From Prevotella sp. (GTDB lineage Bacteria; Bacteroidota; Bacteroidia; Bacteroidales; Bacteroidaceae): 45,394 nucleotides of DNA. A program made the translations under genes and the position numbers. Where the stretch lies: positions 1 through 45,394 of the forward strand of contig JAFYZV010000142.1 in NCBI GenBank assembly GCA_017548525.1. Direction: 5' to 3'. Below, piece after piece: positions 33,986 through 42,765 of the stretch (the first letter of the stretch is position 1; the number at the start of each line of letters is the position of its first letter). The notes under the pieces are model-generated. The model was given only the letters and a program-made list of their open reading frames with translations. It was not told where the DNA came from and searched no databases.

Positions 33986-36142
33986 TTACTTCACATAAAC
34001 CTTCTTACCACCGATGACATAGATACCCTTGGGAAGTACCGAAGGATTGATGACCTTGACACCTGTCAGCGTATACACATCCTGTACGGAGGGTGTGAGA
34101 TTATCGGCATCAACCATTTTTATCCCCGTCGGATCGGCATAGTCGATGCTTGCCAGTTCGGCTCGTGGGGCAGCATCTGCGGCAACAATCGTGACATGGA
34201 AAACGAAACGAGCCGTCGCCGTTTGCCTGAAATTACGTTTGTAGACAATGGCCTGTCCGATGGTGTAGGTATCTCCTACGTGGCATTTACCAGGATTCTC
34301 ACCTACAGCGAATGCCAAGGTCGATGGGTTAAACTCTGAGAATAAATAACTGCTGTTGGCATTCCATCCACCAACCGTCCCGTCTTGGTTGAACCAATGG
34401 CCATAACCATTTGCCGTGGAACCACTCTCTGCAAGCGAGAGGCCTGTGGGAGTCAAGGGATAGAACATCATCTTGCCATTGCCAGGACCATTGACGCTAT
34501 ATGCCTGTAAGGCGGTGGCGATGCGCGAGAGTTCACACTGGAAAGCCGTGCCAAGCATAGCAGCTGCCCTTCCGCCAAGGTTAACGGTTGTACTTCTGAA
34601 ATTGGTCTTATCAACAGGAAGCATAACGTTGAAGTCGAAGGTGATGTCTGCCACATCCCGCTTATCCAACGTTGGCGAAGCATATACAGTGGCACCACTC
34701 CCGATGTCTGTACCCTCAAACTGCACCTTATAAGGCCAGCGATCATCGGCAGCGAAGCTTTCATCCCATTTGTGCTGATAATAACGCTTGAGCGCGGGCG
34801 ATACCACGAGCCACATACGGTCAGTGTTCTCGGGAACGGTAAATGACACATCCACCGTCGCCTCTGTCCCTCCCGTGCAATAGATGGAGTCTTCGGAGAA
34901 ATACTGACGTGTGCCATCCTTCAGCAATACCACATACCCCAAGCGGAATCCACGGTACGAACCATTGATGACTTGGTAATTGTCTACATTGGCTTTTGCA
35001 AACTGGGAGTTGCCATCTAAATATTCCCCTGGGTCACCATTTGCCAACTTCGCATCATAGCGCAAGGCGGTGAAATGAGTTGTCACCTCCGTTCCCGCCT
35101 CTGACACATTGAGCGGGATGACATTGAACCCCGTGCCTTGCGGCGCACTTGCCAAAGCCACTTGGTAAGATCCATCCTCAGTCAGTGCACAACGATAGGT
35201 GAAGTCGCCAATGTACGGGTTGCGATAGGGCTTGCATACTTCCAAATCCCATGTAACTAACCGACACGCATAGTCAAAATACATCCTGTATAAGTCATCG
35301 ACACTCAGTCCTTTGCAGTCCATCAACACTTGGTTGAAGTCCTTGACGCTTGTCTCTGGCCAGTTCCATACGTTTGCCACTGTCTTGATGTCGTTGTAAT
35401 ATTGGCAAAGGTAATAGAAAAACCAATAGCTCTGATAGCGATGCCATTCATGGGTGAAGGCATAATTGTGGGAATTGCGAAACACGCCTATGCTCTGGTC
35501 ATACATCAACTCGGGATAACTTTGGTTGGCTTGCCATTGTGCCGTCTGTTCCCACGTCACGCTGCCATTGCCTACCGCACCATGGAAGCCCGTCTGTACA
35601 TTCCACAACGACCCTTGCTTGGAAGCCTCTGAATAACACATATAGTGGAACGAGTGACCTATTTCATGCGCCACGCTATGACCTACGGGCTTACATGTGG
35701 CAGGATTGAGCCATAAAGCAGACACTTGATAGTCGTATCCGCCTCCATAACAAGTCCAAGTGTCGGTATGGTTCATGAGTACCATCACCTTGTATTTGTT
35801 CAAATTAGAGTTATCGGGATCGACAAATCCAAGCTTGTTTATCTCAAGGTCAAAGAATGCCTCGCACTTCTTTAACAAGTCGTCAATGTCTACATTATAA
35901 AAACCAGATACTTCCGATGGCGATTTTGAGCCATAATACTTATCCCAAAACACGATGACATTATCCGTCTCCTTGCTCCTCGACTTCGACCATGTGTACT
36001 TGTTGTCGGGGTCGTTCTCCGCATAGAGCAATGTGTCCGTCCGTGCTTGTCGCCATTCATTAGGGATATAAACCGTCTTTTGCGCCTCTGCATGAAGCAT
36101 GAAAGCGAAAAGAATAAGGGTTGTTAGGGTAATCTTTCTCAT
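33986..36142 (-). CDS. Secreted metallopeptidase-like protein with DUF4859-like domain and C-terminal sorting tail
   Basis: A 718-residue protein with a signal peptide ending HAEAQ (about residue 21). Residues about 55-300 resemble the Bacteroidales family often called DUF6055, with a zinc-protease-like HEIGHSFHYMCY (HExxH at 159-163) and TWEQTAQWQAN after it. From about 490 to 655 it has a DUF4859-like domain (FDFNVMLPVDKTNF, GHWFNQDGTVGGWN). The last ~30 residues (YTLTGVKVINPSVLPKGIYV, then a Lys/Val tail) form the short sorting-type tail frequent on exported Prevotella proteins. The upstream gene (CotH-type) carries the same kind of DUF4859-like domain, which suggests joint function. Enzymatic activity is unproven. 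Confidence 0.82.
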   Translation of the reverse strand: MRKITLTTLILFAFMLHAEAQKTVYIPNEWRQARTDTLLYAENDPDNKYTWSKSRSKETDNVIVFWDKYYGSKSPSEVSGFYNVDIDDLLKKCEAFFDLEINKLGFVDPDNSNLNKYKVMVLMNHTDTWTCYGGGYDYQVSALWLNPATCKPVGHSVAHEIGHSFHYMCYSEASKQGSLWNVQTGFHGAVGNGSVTWEQTAQWQANQSYPELMYDQSIGVFRNSHNYAFTHEWHRYQSYWFFYYLCQYYNDIKTVANVWNWPETSVKDFNQVLMDCKGLSVDDLYRMYFDYACRLVTWDLEVCKPYRNPYIGDFTYRCALTEDGSYQVALASAPQGTGFNVIPLNVSEAGTEVTTHFTALRYDAKLANGDPGEYLDGNSQFAKANVDNYQVINGSYRGFRLGYVVLLKDGTRQYFSEDSIYCTGGTEATVDVSFTVPENTDRMWLVVSPALKRYYQHKWDESFAADDRWPYKVQFEGTDIGSGATVYASPTLDKRDVADITFDFNVMLPVDKTNFRSTTVNLGGRAAAMLGTAFQCELSRIATALQAYSVNGPGNGKMMFYPLTPTGLSLAESGSTANGYGHWFNQDGTVGGWNANSSYLFSEFNPSTLAFAVGENPGKCHVGDTYTIGQAIVYKRNFRQTATARFVFHVTIVAADAAPRAELASIDYADPTGIKMVDADNLTPSVQDVYTLTGVKVINPSVLPKGIYVIGGKKVYVK

Positions 36143-36188
36143 TGTATCGTTGGATAAAATTGTCTATTATAATTCTCATGGGAGGAAT

Positions 36189-38084
36189 CTACCAATCCCA
36201 CCACCATCCTCCACCTTGGTTTTTGATGGTGAAATGGACTGCAATGTTCACTTTTTTCAGCGTTGAACCTACTTGATACTGGAATTGCATGGTGGCAGTA
36301 TGTTCGTCATCGTAGCAGTTTTGAGGATGCACACCACAGGCCCAGTTGAACAAATCATCAAACACCTCAATATACACATGCCCTTCGTTCCACGTGAGAG
36401 GGTCTCCTTCTTCATTAAACCATCCACCAAAGACACCATTTGTATGGTTTTGCCCATCGCTGCCATCGGCATATAACGGTATGATTGTCACCCTCGCAGG
36501 ATTGAACGAGACTTCATCCAAACCAAGGAGTTCCAGTACCCTCCCTCGATCCACCTGCACTTGCACGTCTTGACTATAGCCTTTGTTCTTGTCCAAAGTC
36601 ACATCGCAAGTGATAGTGCCACAAAGCGTCTGATCATGGATGGGCGTGTCATCTGGCTCGGGAATATTGTTAATCAGTTCCGTCATGAACTTTGCACGGT
36701 TGATGAGCCATTGGTGCATCTTCTCCACCTCCGTGGAAAAATTCTTATCACGTATAGGCCAACGAGCCGCATCACGTGTCATGACACCTTGGTTAAGATG
36801 AGCAATATACTTCTCCATCACTGCCCAATTGCGTGAGACGATGGAATCGGCGTATTTATTCCATTCCTCCTTGTACATCTTCACAAACTCCTTACATCCG
36901 AAAAGATTGGTGAAGAATTGTGGAACATAGTTATAGTTGCCATTACGCTTATAAGGATTGCTACCCATCACCGTCTCGCGGTAGTTTGTAAAGAAGGTGT
37001 GGTTAGTTTCCATGTGGCTCCAGTCGAAGTCAAACCCAGCGTCGAAATCCCATAAGGGACCCATCACCCACTTGCCATCGCCATCCTTGTGCATGAAGAT
37101 GCTGCGTGGAGCTGACAATTCCACGTTATAGACAAACTCTTGTATCTGCAAGTAATGGATGAACGACTGCATATCTAACAATGAGTCGGCGGCACGGAAG
37201 TCCCTATTCTTGATGGCATTCTCCAAGACGGCAAATACTTGTCGGATGGAGTCACGCACCGCTGAGGTGAGCAAATCATCATCGGGATATTTCACTGCCA
37301 TGGGCATATTGTAAACCGATGACCAGAAATTATCATCCGCGTATGGGCTTTCAGCAGGACCGTCGTCTACATCCAAAGTCACCAAGATGCCTCTATCGTC
37401 GCTGATATCCACACGGTTCTTATTCTGTTGCACTTGCTCCGTAAGTTGATAAACGCCCCTATAGTCGCCATTGATGAATAATTCTACGTAACGGGTATGA
37501 TTGGTGAAAGGAAGTCCCATCCATTGTCCTAATTCAAAGACATACGTATTCATCAGGTCCGTGATGTCACGATAATTGGCAAGCAATACCCAACTCTTAG
37601 CCTTGTCAAGCCCTAAGAGCTTGTGCTTCTCATCCAACTTGATGCGATAGGGTTTCTTGTCATACCACAGAAATGAGCTGTTACCCCTTCCGCGAATCTG
37701 CCCCGAGGCTGAAAAATTGCTGAAACTGCCCTTCGCATTCAGGGATATATAGCAGTCCTTATAGTATTCTTTAGAAGTCACATCCGTCCCATCATGGGTG
37801 GTGATATACATCTGAAACACCTGGTAAGGGTCTTTGGTCTCCACATCCGACACATCCTCAAACGCAACGCTGTCCACCTTTGCGGCATCGAATGGCACGA
37901 TGACATCATTAGCCATCTTGACTCTCAACGTAGACGACTGAATGCCAAACGACTGCACATCATCCGCCATGATAGGGAAATCCCATGTAGCCTGTCTGTC
38001 TTTAACATACACATGCACCTGCTCCTGTGCCATGCCTAACCTTGGAATAAGGAACAGAATCGTCAACAAGAGTATCTTCTTCAT
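36189..38084 (-). CDS. Secreted CotH-family protein kinase with DUF4859-like C-terminal domain
   Basis: A 631-residue protein starting MKKILLLTILFLIPRLGMAQ (signal peptide). The ATG at 38084 is chosen over one 19 codons upstream, which would put an Arg-rich stretch before the signal. The CotH core spans about 85-460: QIRGRGNSSFLW (131-), KKPYRIKL (143-), RGVYQLTEQV near 209, NRVDI near 223, and the metal-binding GPLWDFDAGFDFD near 342-354. CotH proteins of spore-formers are atypical kinases that phosphorylate partner proteins. The C-terminal ~130 residues resemble the DUF4859-like region of the next gene (FGGWFNEEGD). The protein ends in a Gly/Trp-rich tail, QGGGWWWDW. It starts 10 bases after the small tail-protein gene. 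Confidence 0.88.
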   Translation of the reverse strand: MKKILLLTILFLIPRLGMAQEQVHVYVKDRQATWDFPIMADDVQSFGIQSSTLRVKMANDVIVPFDAAKVDSVAFEDVSDVETKDPYQVFQMYITTHDGTDVTSKEYYKDCYISLNAKGSFSNFSASGQIRGRGNSSFLWYDKKPYRIKLDEKHKLLGLDKAKSWVLLANYRDITDLMNTYVFELGQWMGLPFTNHTRYVELFINGDYRGVYQLTEQVQQNKNRVDISDDRGILVTLDVDDGPAESPYADDNFWSSVYNMPMAVKYPDDDLLTSAVRDSIRQVFAVLENAIKNRDFRAADSLLDMQSFIHYLQIQEFVYNVELSAPRSIFMHKDGDGKWVMGPLWDFDAGFDFDWSHMETNHTFFTNYRETVMGSNPYKRNGNYNYVPQFFTNLFGCKEFVKMYKEEWNKYADSIVSRNWAVMEKYIAHLNQGVMTRDAARWPIRDKNFSTEVEKMHQWLINRAKFMTELINNIPEPDDTPIHDQTLCGTITCDVTLDKNKGYSQDVQVQVDRGRVLELLGLDEVSFNPARVTIIPLYADGSDGQNHTNGVFGGWFNEEGDPLTWNEGHVYIEVFDDLFNWACGVHPQNCYDDEHTATMQFQYQVGSTLKKVNIAVHFTIKNQGGGWWWDW

Positions 38085-38094
38085 GTGTCTCATC

Positions 38095-38535
38095 TCACTT
38101 CTTCGTAACCTTAAACGACTCTTTGCCACCATTCTTCCCATCGACTATCACGACATAGACACCCTTCGGCAAACCTGACATGTCAATTCGTTTGAATGCG
38201 TAAAGGCTTTCCGCCTCCATCATCTTCTTTCCATCTGCCGAATATACCACAACTTGAGCATCTGTCTCCACACAAAAGGCATGAGGCGAGATGCCTACGG
38301 GATCGTTTTCATCGGACAAGTAAAACTCCTTGATGCCACTCCATTCATACTGATCACCATTCACGATGACGTTGCCCTGACTGAATTTCACCACGGGAGC
38401 ATACCGCAAACCATCGGTGGGAACATCAAGCGTATAATAGACTTTCGTGCCATCGGCAAGGGTAAAGACCAAAGTCTTCGCCCCCACCGCTATGCTTGCC
38501 ATGAAGATGACACAAACAAACAAAAACCTTTTCAT
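38095..38535 (-). CDS. Small secreted protein with sorting-type C-terminal tail
   Basis: A 146-residue protein: signal peptide (MKRFLFVCVIFMASIAVGAK), a short beta-rich module (LVFTLADGTKVYYTLD near 22-37, a start common in Prevotella exported proteins), and from about residue 85 a C-terminal part with VVYSADGKKMMEAE, MSGLPKGVYVV and a lysine-rich end. That part is essentially a bare sorting-type domain. It lies between the GH127 and CotH genes, 18 and 10 bases away. Its small size and position would fit a carrier, inhibitor or phosphorylation target, but none of this is shown. Confidence 0.82.
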   Translation of the reverse strand: MKRFLFVCVIFMASIAVGAKTLVFTLADGTKVYYTLDVPTDGLRYAPVVKFSQGNVIVNGDQYEWSGIKEFYLSDENDPVGISPHAFCVETDAQVVVYSADGKKMMEAESLYAFKRIDMSGLPKGVYVVIVDGKNGGKESFKVTKK

Positions 38536-38553
38536 CCTTTTTTGAGATGCCGA

Positions 38554-40983
38554 TTAGTCGTTCTTACCATTGACCTTCCATTCCAAAACACCGCCAGACT
38601 GCCCCTCCTGCAATTTGGCAAGAATCTTCAAACCCTTGGTACGCACGGGTTTGAAATCCACGCTGTTATAACAATCCTTGCTTACCGTAAAAGGGGAATG
38701 GTCTTTCACCTCCTGCCAATTGCCATCGGCATCTTGATAATAGAGCGTCCAGCTTTCTGGCACACGGAAACTGCCGTCGTAATGATCGAAGTCGAGCCAA
38801 TACACTTGCACGTTGTTCACCTCATATTCCTTGTCAAACTGATAACTAATAGCCTCGGTAGTGCCGCGTTTGAGCCACCAGTAGTGATAAGGCTTCGACG
38901 TGTCGGACGACCGCTTCGGCTCCCATTGGTCATTTGTGCCGCCAGCCCAGCCGTCGGTGGGTGCCGTCTCGGGTGCGTCATTCTGGATGGGACCACGATT
39001 GCTGAACGTCCGTGCCTTGCTGGCAATGGTCTCGGCAGGTGTCGCCACGGCATTGGTAGGGGTATTAGCAATCCATATTTCCATCTGGTCGCCACCACGG
39101 TTATTCCATGTAGAATAGGGAATGGCTCGGAAAGAAACATCTTTGATGTTACCGTCGGGCTGCAATTCCTTGGCTTGTCCCTCCAGAACCATCACGCCAT
39201 TGAGCAACCCGCTTTCATAATGCGCTTGGATGTCTGCGGCGTTGAGGATGTATTTATTGAACACTTGATGGTCTGGTTGGTCTTTTCCTTCTAAGCAGAA
39301 TACGATAGGACCGCGCTCCAAAGCCACCTTTCCACGGTCGTCCTCGGCATTGTTATTTGCAACGACTCGGCGCACATCCAACGGGAAGTTCAGTTCGATG
39401 ACATCACCTTTCTTCCATTTACGGTCGATGACAATATAGTCGCGGTTTTCGGGATAGAGCGATTGCCCATTGACACTCACACTATAAGCCTTGGCATTGT
39501 CGATGTATGTATAGAGGTCATTGCCTATCGGATGCTTTTTCAACCATCCTGGGAGGCGCAACTTGATAGCAAACTTACCACTGCCTTTGTTAATCCTAAT
39601 CTTGATGACACCGTCCCAAGGATATTCCGTAATCTGCTCCAGCTCGACCCCATTGACTTTCGCCGTGCCTTGCGCATAGAGGTTTACATAGATGTCCTTG
39701 CCTTGCGCGGCATAAATGTAATTGGGTACGGAAGCGATAAAGCGCGTCACGTTGCCTGGGCAACAAGCACATCCGAACCACCGTGCACGTCCATGCTCAC
39801 CACCACTCTCCAAGGGATTGTCATAGAAGAAATGGTCGCCTGACAACGAGACACCACTCAATACATTATTATATAATGCACGCTCGCACACGTCAATATA
39901 TTTCGATTCGCCCGTCGCCAAGAACATACGGTAGTTCCAATACACATTGGCGATGGCAGCACAGGTCTCGCAATAAGCAGTATGGTTATTCAACTCATAG
40001 TTGGGACCGAAGCCTTCACCTTGCGGGCGGCTACCGATGCCTCCCGTGATAAACAGTTTCTTGGATGACATATTGTTCCAGATACGCTCTAAGGCATGGA
40101 AATACGCTGTATCGCCTGTCAACGAGGCAACATCTGCCACACCACTGAACAGGTATCCAGCCCTGACGGCATGGCCGACAATCTCATCTTGTTGGAGGAT
40201 GGGCTTATGGTCTTGCGAATACTCGCTGGGGCGATGGCCATCGGTGCATCGTCCCGTCTCCTCAACGAAATACTTGGCACCTTCCAGATATTTCTTATTG
40301 CCCGTCACCTTATAGAGTTTGCACAATGCCATCTCTATGATGGGATGACCGCCTGGTCGATGAATCTGTCCCTCGTTCGGTCCAAAGGTCTTGCAAACGA
40401 GGTCAGCGTTCTTGATGGCAACATTAAGGAACGACCGTTTACCTGTGGCAAGATAGTGTGCCACGGCTGATTCAATCATGTGACCGCTGTTGTAAAGCTC
40501 GTGCGAGTTAATCTTTTCCCACTTGCTCCTACCCCACCAACCAGAGAGACGATAGCATTTGTTGGTCACACAGGTCGTGAGATAACCGTCTTCTTCCTGC
40601 GCCGAGGCGATAATGGCTATCACACTATCCAAATAATGATCCAACTTGGCATCATAATGTACCGCCAACGAATAGCTTGCCCCTTCTATCACCTTGTACG
40701 GGTCGGTATCATCAAACGAAAAGTCACCGCGATGCTCGCCCTGCATCAATCCACCCGCAATGGCGAAATTGTCGAAACGCCCGTTTCTCTCACACTCGCG
40801 AAAAGCAGACGGGATGCTCACCGTGCGGTTAGTCTCGATGCGTGGCGACCAGAATTGGTCATTCAAATGCACTTGGGTAAACGGCACTTCCACGATGGAA
40901 GTAGTCTTTGACGGTTTGTTTCCCGCAGACACGTTGGCAGCAGCAAACAAAGTCAATCCGAGCAAAAATAACTTATGATTCAT
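38554..40983 (-). CDS. Secreted GH127 family beta-L-arabinofuranosidase-like enzyme
   Basis: An 809-residue exported protein (signal peptide MNHKLFLLGLTLFAAANVSAG; the ATG at 40983 is used because a longer frame adds 25 non-signal residues). The catalytic (alpha/alpha)6 barrel covers about 30-420. The zinc/cysteine site of HypBA1-type enzymes is intact: Glu323 in QGEGF (acid/base), Glu339 and Cys341 in YCETC, Cys407 and Cys408 in CACCPGN (nucleophile pair). A beta domain follows, and a C-terminal discoidin-like region (about 680-800) with YWLDFDHYDGSFRVPESWTL probably binds sugars. It removes beta-L-arabinofuranose from plant or glycoprotein glycans. It is the first gene of the secreted cluster. 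Confidence 0.93.
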   Translation of the reverse strand: MNHKLFLLGLTLFAAANVSAGNKPSKTTSIVEVPFTQVHLNDQFWSPRIETNRTVSIPSAFRECERNGRFDNFAIAGGLMQGEHRGDFSFDDTDPYKVIEGASYSLAVHYDAKLDHYLDSVIAIIASAQEEDGYLTTCVTNKCYRLSGWWGRSKWEKINSHELYNSGHMIESAVAHYLATGKRSFLNVAIKNADLVCKTFGPNEGQIHRPGGHPIIEMALCKLYKVTGNKKYLEGAKYFVEETGRCTDGHRPSEYSQDHKPILQQDEIVGHAVRAGYLFSGVADVASLTGDTAYFHALERIWNNMSSKKLFITGGIGSRPQGEGFGPNYELNNHTAYCETCAAIANVYWNYRMFLATGESKYIDVCERALYNNVLSGVSLSGDHFFYDNPLESGGEHGRARWFGCACCPGNVTRFIASVPNYIYAAQGKDIYVNLYAQGTAKVNGVELEQITEYPWDGVIKIRINKGSGKFAIKLRLPGWLKKHPIGNDLYTYIDNAKAYSVSVNGQSLYPENRDYIVIDRKWKKGDVIELNFPLDVRRVVANNNAEDDRGKVALERGPIVFCLEGKDQPDHQVFNKYILNAADIQAHYESGLLNGVMVLEGQAKELQPDGNIKDVSFRAIPYSTWNNRGGDQMEIWIANTPTNAVATPAETIASKARTFSNRGPIQNDAPETAPTDGWAGGTNDQWEPKRSSDTSKPYHYWWLKRGTTEAISYQFDKEYEVNNVQVYWLDFDHYDGSFRVPESWTLYYQDADGNWQEVKDHSPFTVSKDCYNSVDFKPVRTKGLKILAKLQEGQSGGVLEWKVNGKND

Positions 40984-41241
40984 GTCAAGTGTTGTTTTTA
41001 TTGTTTGTTTCTGACTGCAAAGTAAGCAAGAAAAATCCATTCTTGCTGAAAATATCATCCATACGAATGAAAAAATCGTCTATCCTCCCCAACTATTTAT
41101 ACTTTTCCCCACTTAATTTGACAACTTATAAACATGGCATGATATACATTTATCGCATAAAGATGGCAGTTTCGTCAACTTGAGTCTACTTAACCATATA
41201 ATGCGAAAAAGCAAAATGGATTGATGTGTTGTAAAGAAATA

Positions 41242-41667
41242 CTAATCTACGCTGTCCTGAATGAGCCTTGTTTTCATAAATTCATCCAAAGTGACAAGAT
41301 TCAGTTGAGGAAATGGGGTTTTATGGAGTTTTTTGAAATGATTATCCTCTGATACCAAATAGTCTGCTCCAGCAGCAAAGGCACAATCAGTAAATTTGTT
41401 GTCATCGATATCATCTGTTATTAAATCCATACGAAAAAAGGGGTCTATCAGTTTCACATTTTTCTTATTGAGTATTAACAGAACGATGTTCTCTGCGACA
41501 GTTGGCGAAATTTGTTGTTCTAATATCTCCTGATATTCTTCCAAAATATCATTTGACACACAGAGTTGGTACTTTTCGTCAAGAAAAGCATCCCAGATAG
41601 GACGATAGGGACTTCTACGTGCGATGATTTGCAGGAGACAGTTAGTGTCTATTACTACAGGATTCAT
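41242..41667 (-). CDS. PIN-domain toxin
   Basis: A 141-residue PIN-domain protein of the COG1569 type. It begins MNPVVIDTNCLLQII (first catalytic Asp). It has SNDILEEYQEIL near 40 (Glu) and a DDNKFTDCAFAAGADYLVSED stretch near 92-110 supplying the last acidic residues. PIN toxins are magnesium-dependent ribonucleases. The start at 41667 overlaps the stop region of the upstream small gene (41670), the usual antitoxin-toxin order. Its RNA target is unknown. Confidence 0.88.
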   Translation of the reverse strand: MNPVVIDTNCLLQIIARRSPYRPIWDAFLDEKYQLCVSNDILEEYQEILEQQISPTVAENIVLLILNKKNVKLIDPFFRMDLITDDIDDNKFTDCAFAAGADYLVSEDNHFKKLHKTPFPQLNLVTLDEFMKTRLIQDSVD

Positions 41668-41669
41668 AA

Positions 41670-41891
41670 TCACTTCTTATAGGGTATACGAAAATGTGAG
41701 CCGCGAAGTTCTTTAAGTTTCTTCTCGTCCCATTCGCCACTTTCCCAAAGACAATCCATCTCTTCGTCTACCTTCTTAGCATAAAATGTAGCTAATTGTT
41801 CTCGTAGTTGTTCTAAACCCAAATCTGACTTGATGTGGGATACCAAGTTAAACACATGTACCTGTGCTGGACTAAAGGAAATAGTTTCCAT
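41670..41891 (-). CDS. Antitoxin partner of the PIN toxin
   Basis: A 73-residue charged protein, METISFSPAQVHVFNLVSHI and on, encoded directly upstream of the PIN toxin. The middle is helical (LGLEQLREQLATFYAKKVDEEMD). The C-terminus WDEKKLKELRGSHFRIPYK resembles the toxin-binding end common in Bacteroidales antitoxins paired with COG1569 toxins. The start at 41891 is preferred to a frame beginning ten codons upstream because the -7 box (41919-41926) overlaps that region. Confidence 0.78.
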   Translation of the reverse strand: METISFSPAQVHVFNLVSHIKSDLGLEQLREQLATFYAKKVDEEMDCLWESGEWDEKKLKELRGSHFRIPYKK

Positions 41892-41918
41892 GATTTTGAT
41901 GTTTACTAATTGTGTTTG

Positions 41919-41926
41919 CAAATTTA
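41919..41926 (-). promoter_or_regulatory. -7 box of the PIN toxin-antitoxin operon
   Basis: Minus strand reads TAAATTTG, matching TAnnTTTG, 28 bases before the antitoxin ATG. A TTTG lies 24 bases further upstream, longer than the usual spacing. Confidence 0.45.
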
Positions 41927-42392
41927 CTATAAAAATCGTTATTTACATGCCAAACATACAAAAAAGTTTACATCCTTTCGTAAACAAGGGCAAGGATATG
42001 GCATCAAAGAATTCTGTGTGGTGATAAACTCCTAATCATTCATAGGAAGTACGCTCGCGTAGAAATCCATCAAAATGATATTCAAAATAGAACAAAAATG
42101 ATGATATTATGCCATCATAATTCATTCTGAGACAAATTTTGTAAATATTTCTCGCCCTCAGGCGACTCTTATTCATCTTAAGAACTTATCACCCCATAGA
42201 GTCATTGAAATAGGTTTCTTATCTATGAAGTCCCCAAGCATTGATTGGGGCATTCAGAACACAACATGGAGTGTTCAGTGTTATGCTTGGAGTATTTCAG
42301 AGTTATGCATACAAATATCAGGGCATTGCATATCACATTATTATATCAATTCTATTGTGACGAAATCCTTTTTTCATATTTTCCATGAAAAA
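41927..42392. other. A+T-rich intergenic region with degenerate tandem repeat
   Basis: No gene is credible. The stretch holds the degenerate tandem repeat at 42246-42309 and a minus-strand reading frame (about 42345-42440) encoding YQFFMENMKKGFRHNR. From memory this recurs in small hypothetical proteins of Prevotella and Bacteroides, which would make it a dispersed sequence rather than a gene. Confidence 0.4.
42246..42309. repeat. Degenerate 21-22-bp tandem repeat, three units
   Basis: Units at 42246-42266, 42267-42287 and 42288-42309 follow TGG(G/A)G(C/T).TTCAG....T.TGC(T/A)-like spacing. The first is the most divergent. Confidence 0.45.
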
Positions 42393-42424
42393 TTGGTAAG
42401 TATTCGGAATATTTTGTATATTTG
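42393..42424 (+). promoter_or_regulatory. Promoter in front of the structured RNA candidate
   Basis: TTG at 42393-42395, 21-base spacer, TATATTTG at 42417-42424. Transcription would begin near 42430, at the first of several stable hairpins and about 340 bases before the next coding start. Confidence 0.6.
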
Positions 42425-42713
42425 CGAACGATTCCTTTGCCCGTAAGGGCGAGGTATCATACTTTACGATAAAAAGGACGTTTACGAACGTTATCTTCTG
42501 TGTGTGAATCTCGCAAAGTTCAAGCCAAGAAGAGAACGCAACGGAGCGTCCACTTTGGGTGTATTGTATATAATTGTTAACATCTCTTTGAGTGTTTGCT
42601 TAATGCAATATATCACGACGTGGGCCAGCTCAAGTTGCTTATCCTTGGCAAGGCAATGCGAGAGCCCACACACGGGATAGGCAAAGGAGTAAAGCACCCA
42701 CGTCTTTCATTTA
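42425..42713 (+). ncRNA. Candidate structured RNA with stable tetraloops and two alternative 3' folds
   Basis: Three structured parts follow the promoter. First, an 8-bp hairpin at 42435-42454 closed by a GUAA (GNRA) tetraloop. Second, ACGTT-TACG-AACGT at 42478-42491 with a UACG (UNCG) tetraloop, extended by GATA (42468-42471)/TATC (42492-42495). Third, at the 3' side GACGTGGG (42617-42624) pairs with CCCACGTC (42697-42704), enclosing TTGCTTATCC (42635-42644)/GGATAGGCAA (42675-42684). A competing fold pairs GTGGGC (42620-42625) with GCCCAC (42664-42669) and uses CCTT/AAGG inside it. CAAAGT (42514-42519) with ACTTTG (42552-42557) may join the middle. No named family is recognised. It could be a separate RNA or a leader of the genes from 42766. 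Confidence 0.5.
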
Positions 42714-42765
42714 CATTATTAACCGCTGAATCGGGGTGGCTATAGGCAATAAATGATATTCATTT

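Noticed and set aside
42491..42697. 68-codon minus-strand frame inside the RNA candidate
   Set aside because: It coincides with the paired RNA regions and starts inside a helix; it more likely reflects a translated non-coding repeat.
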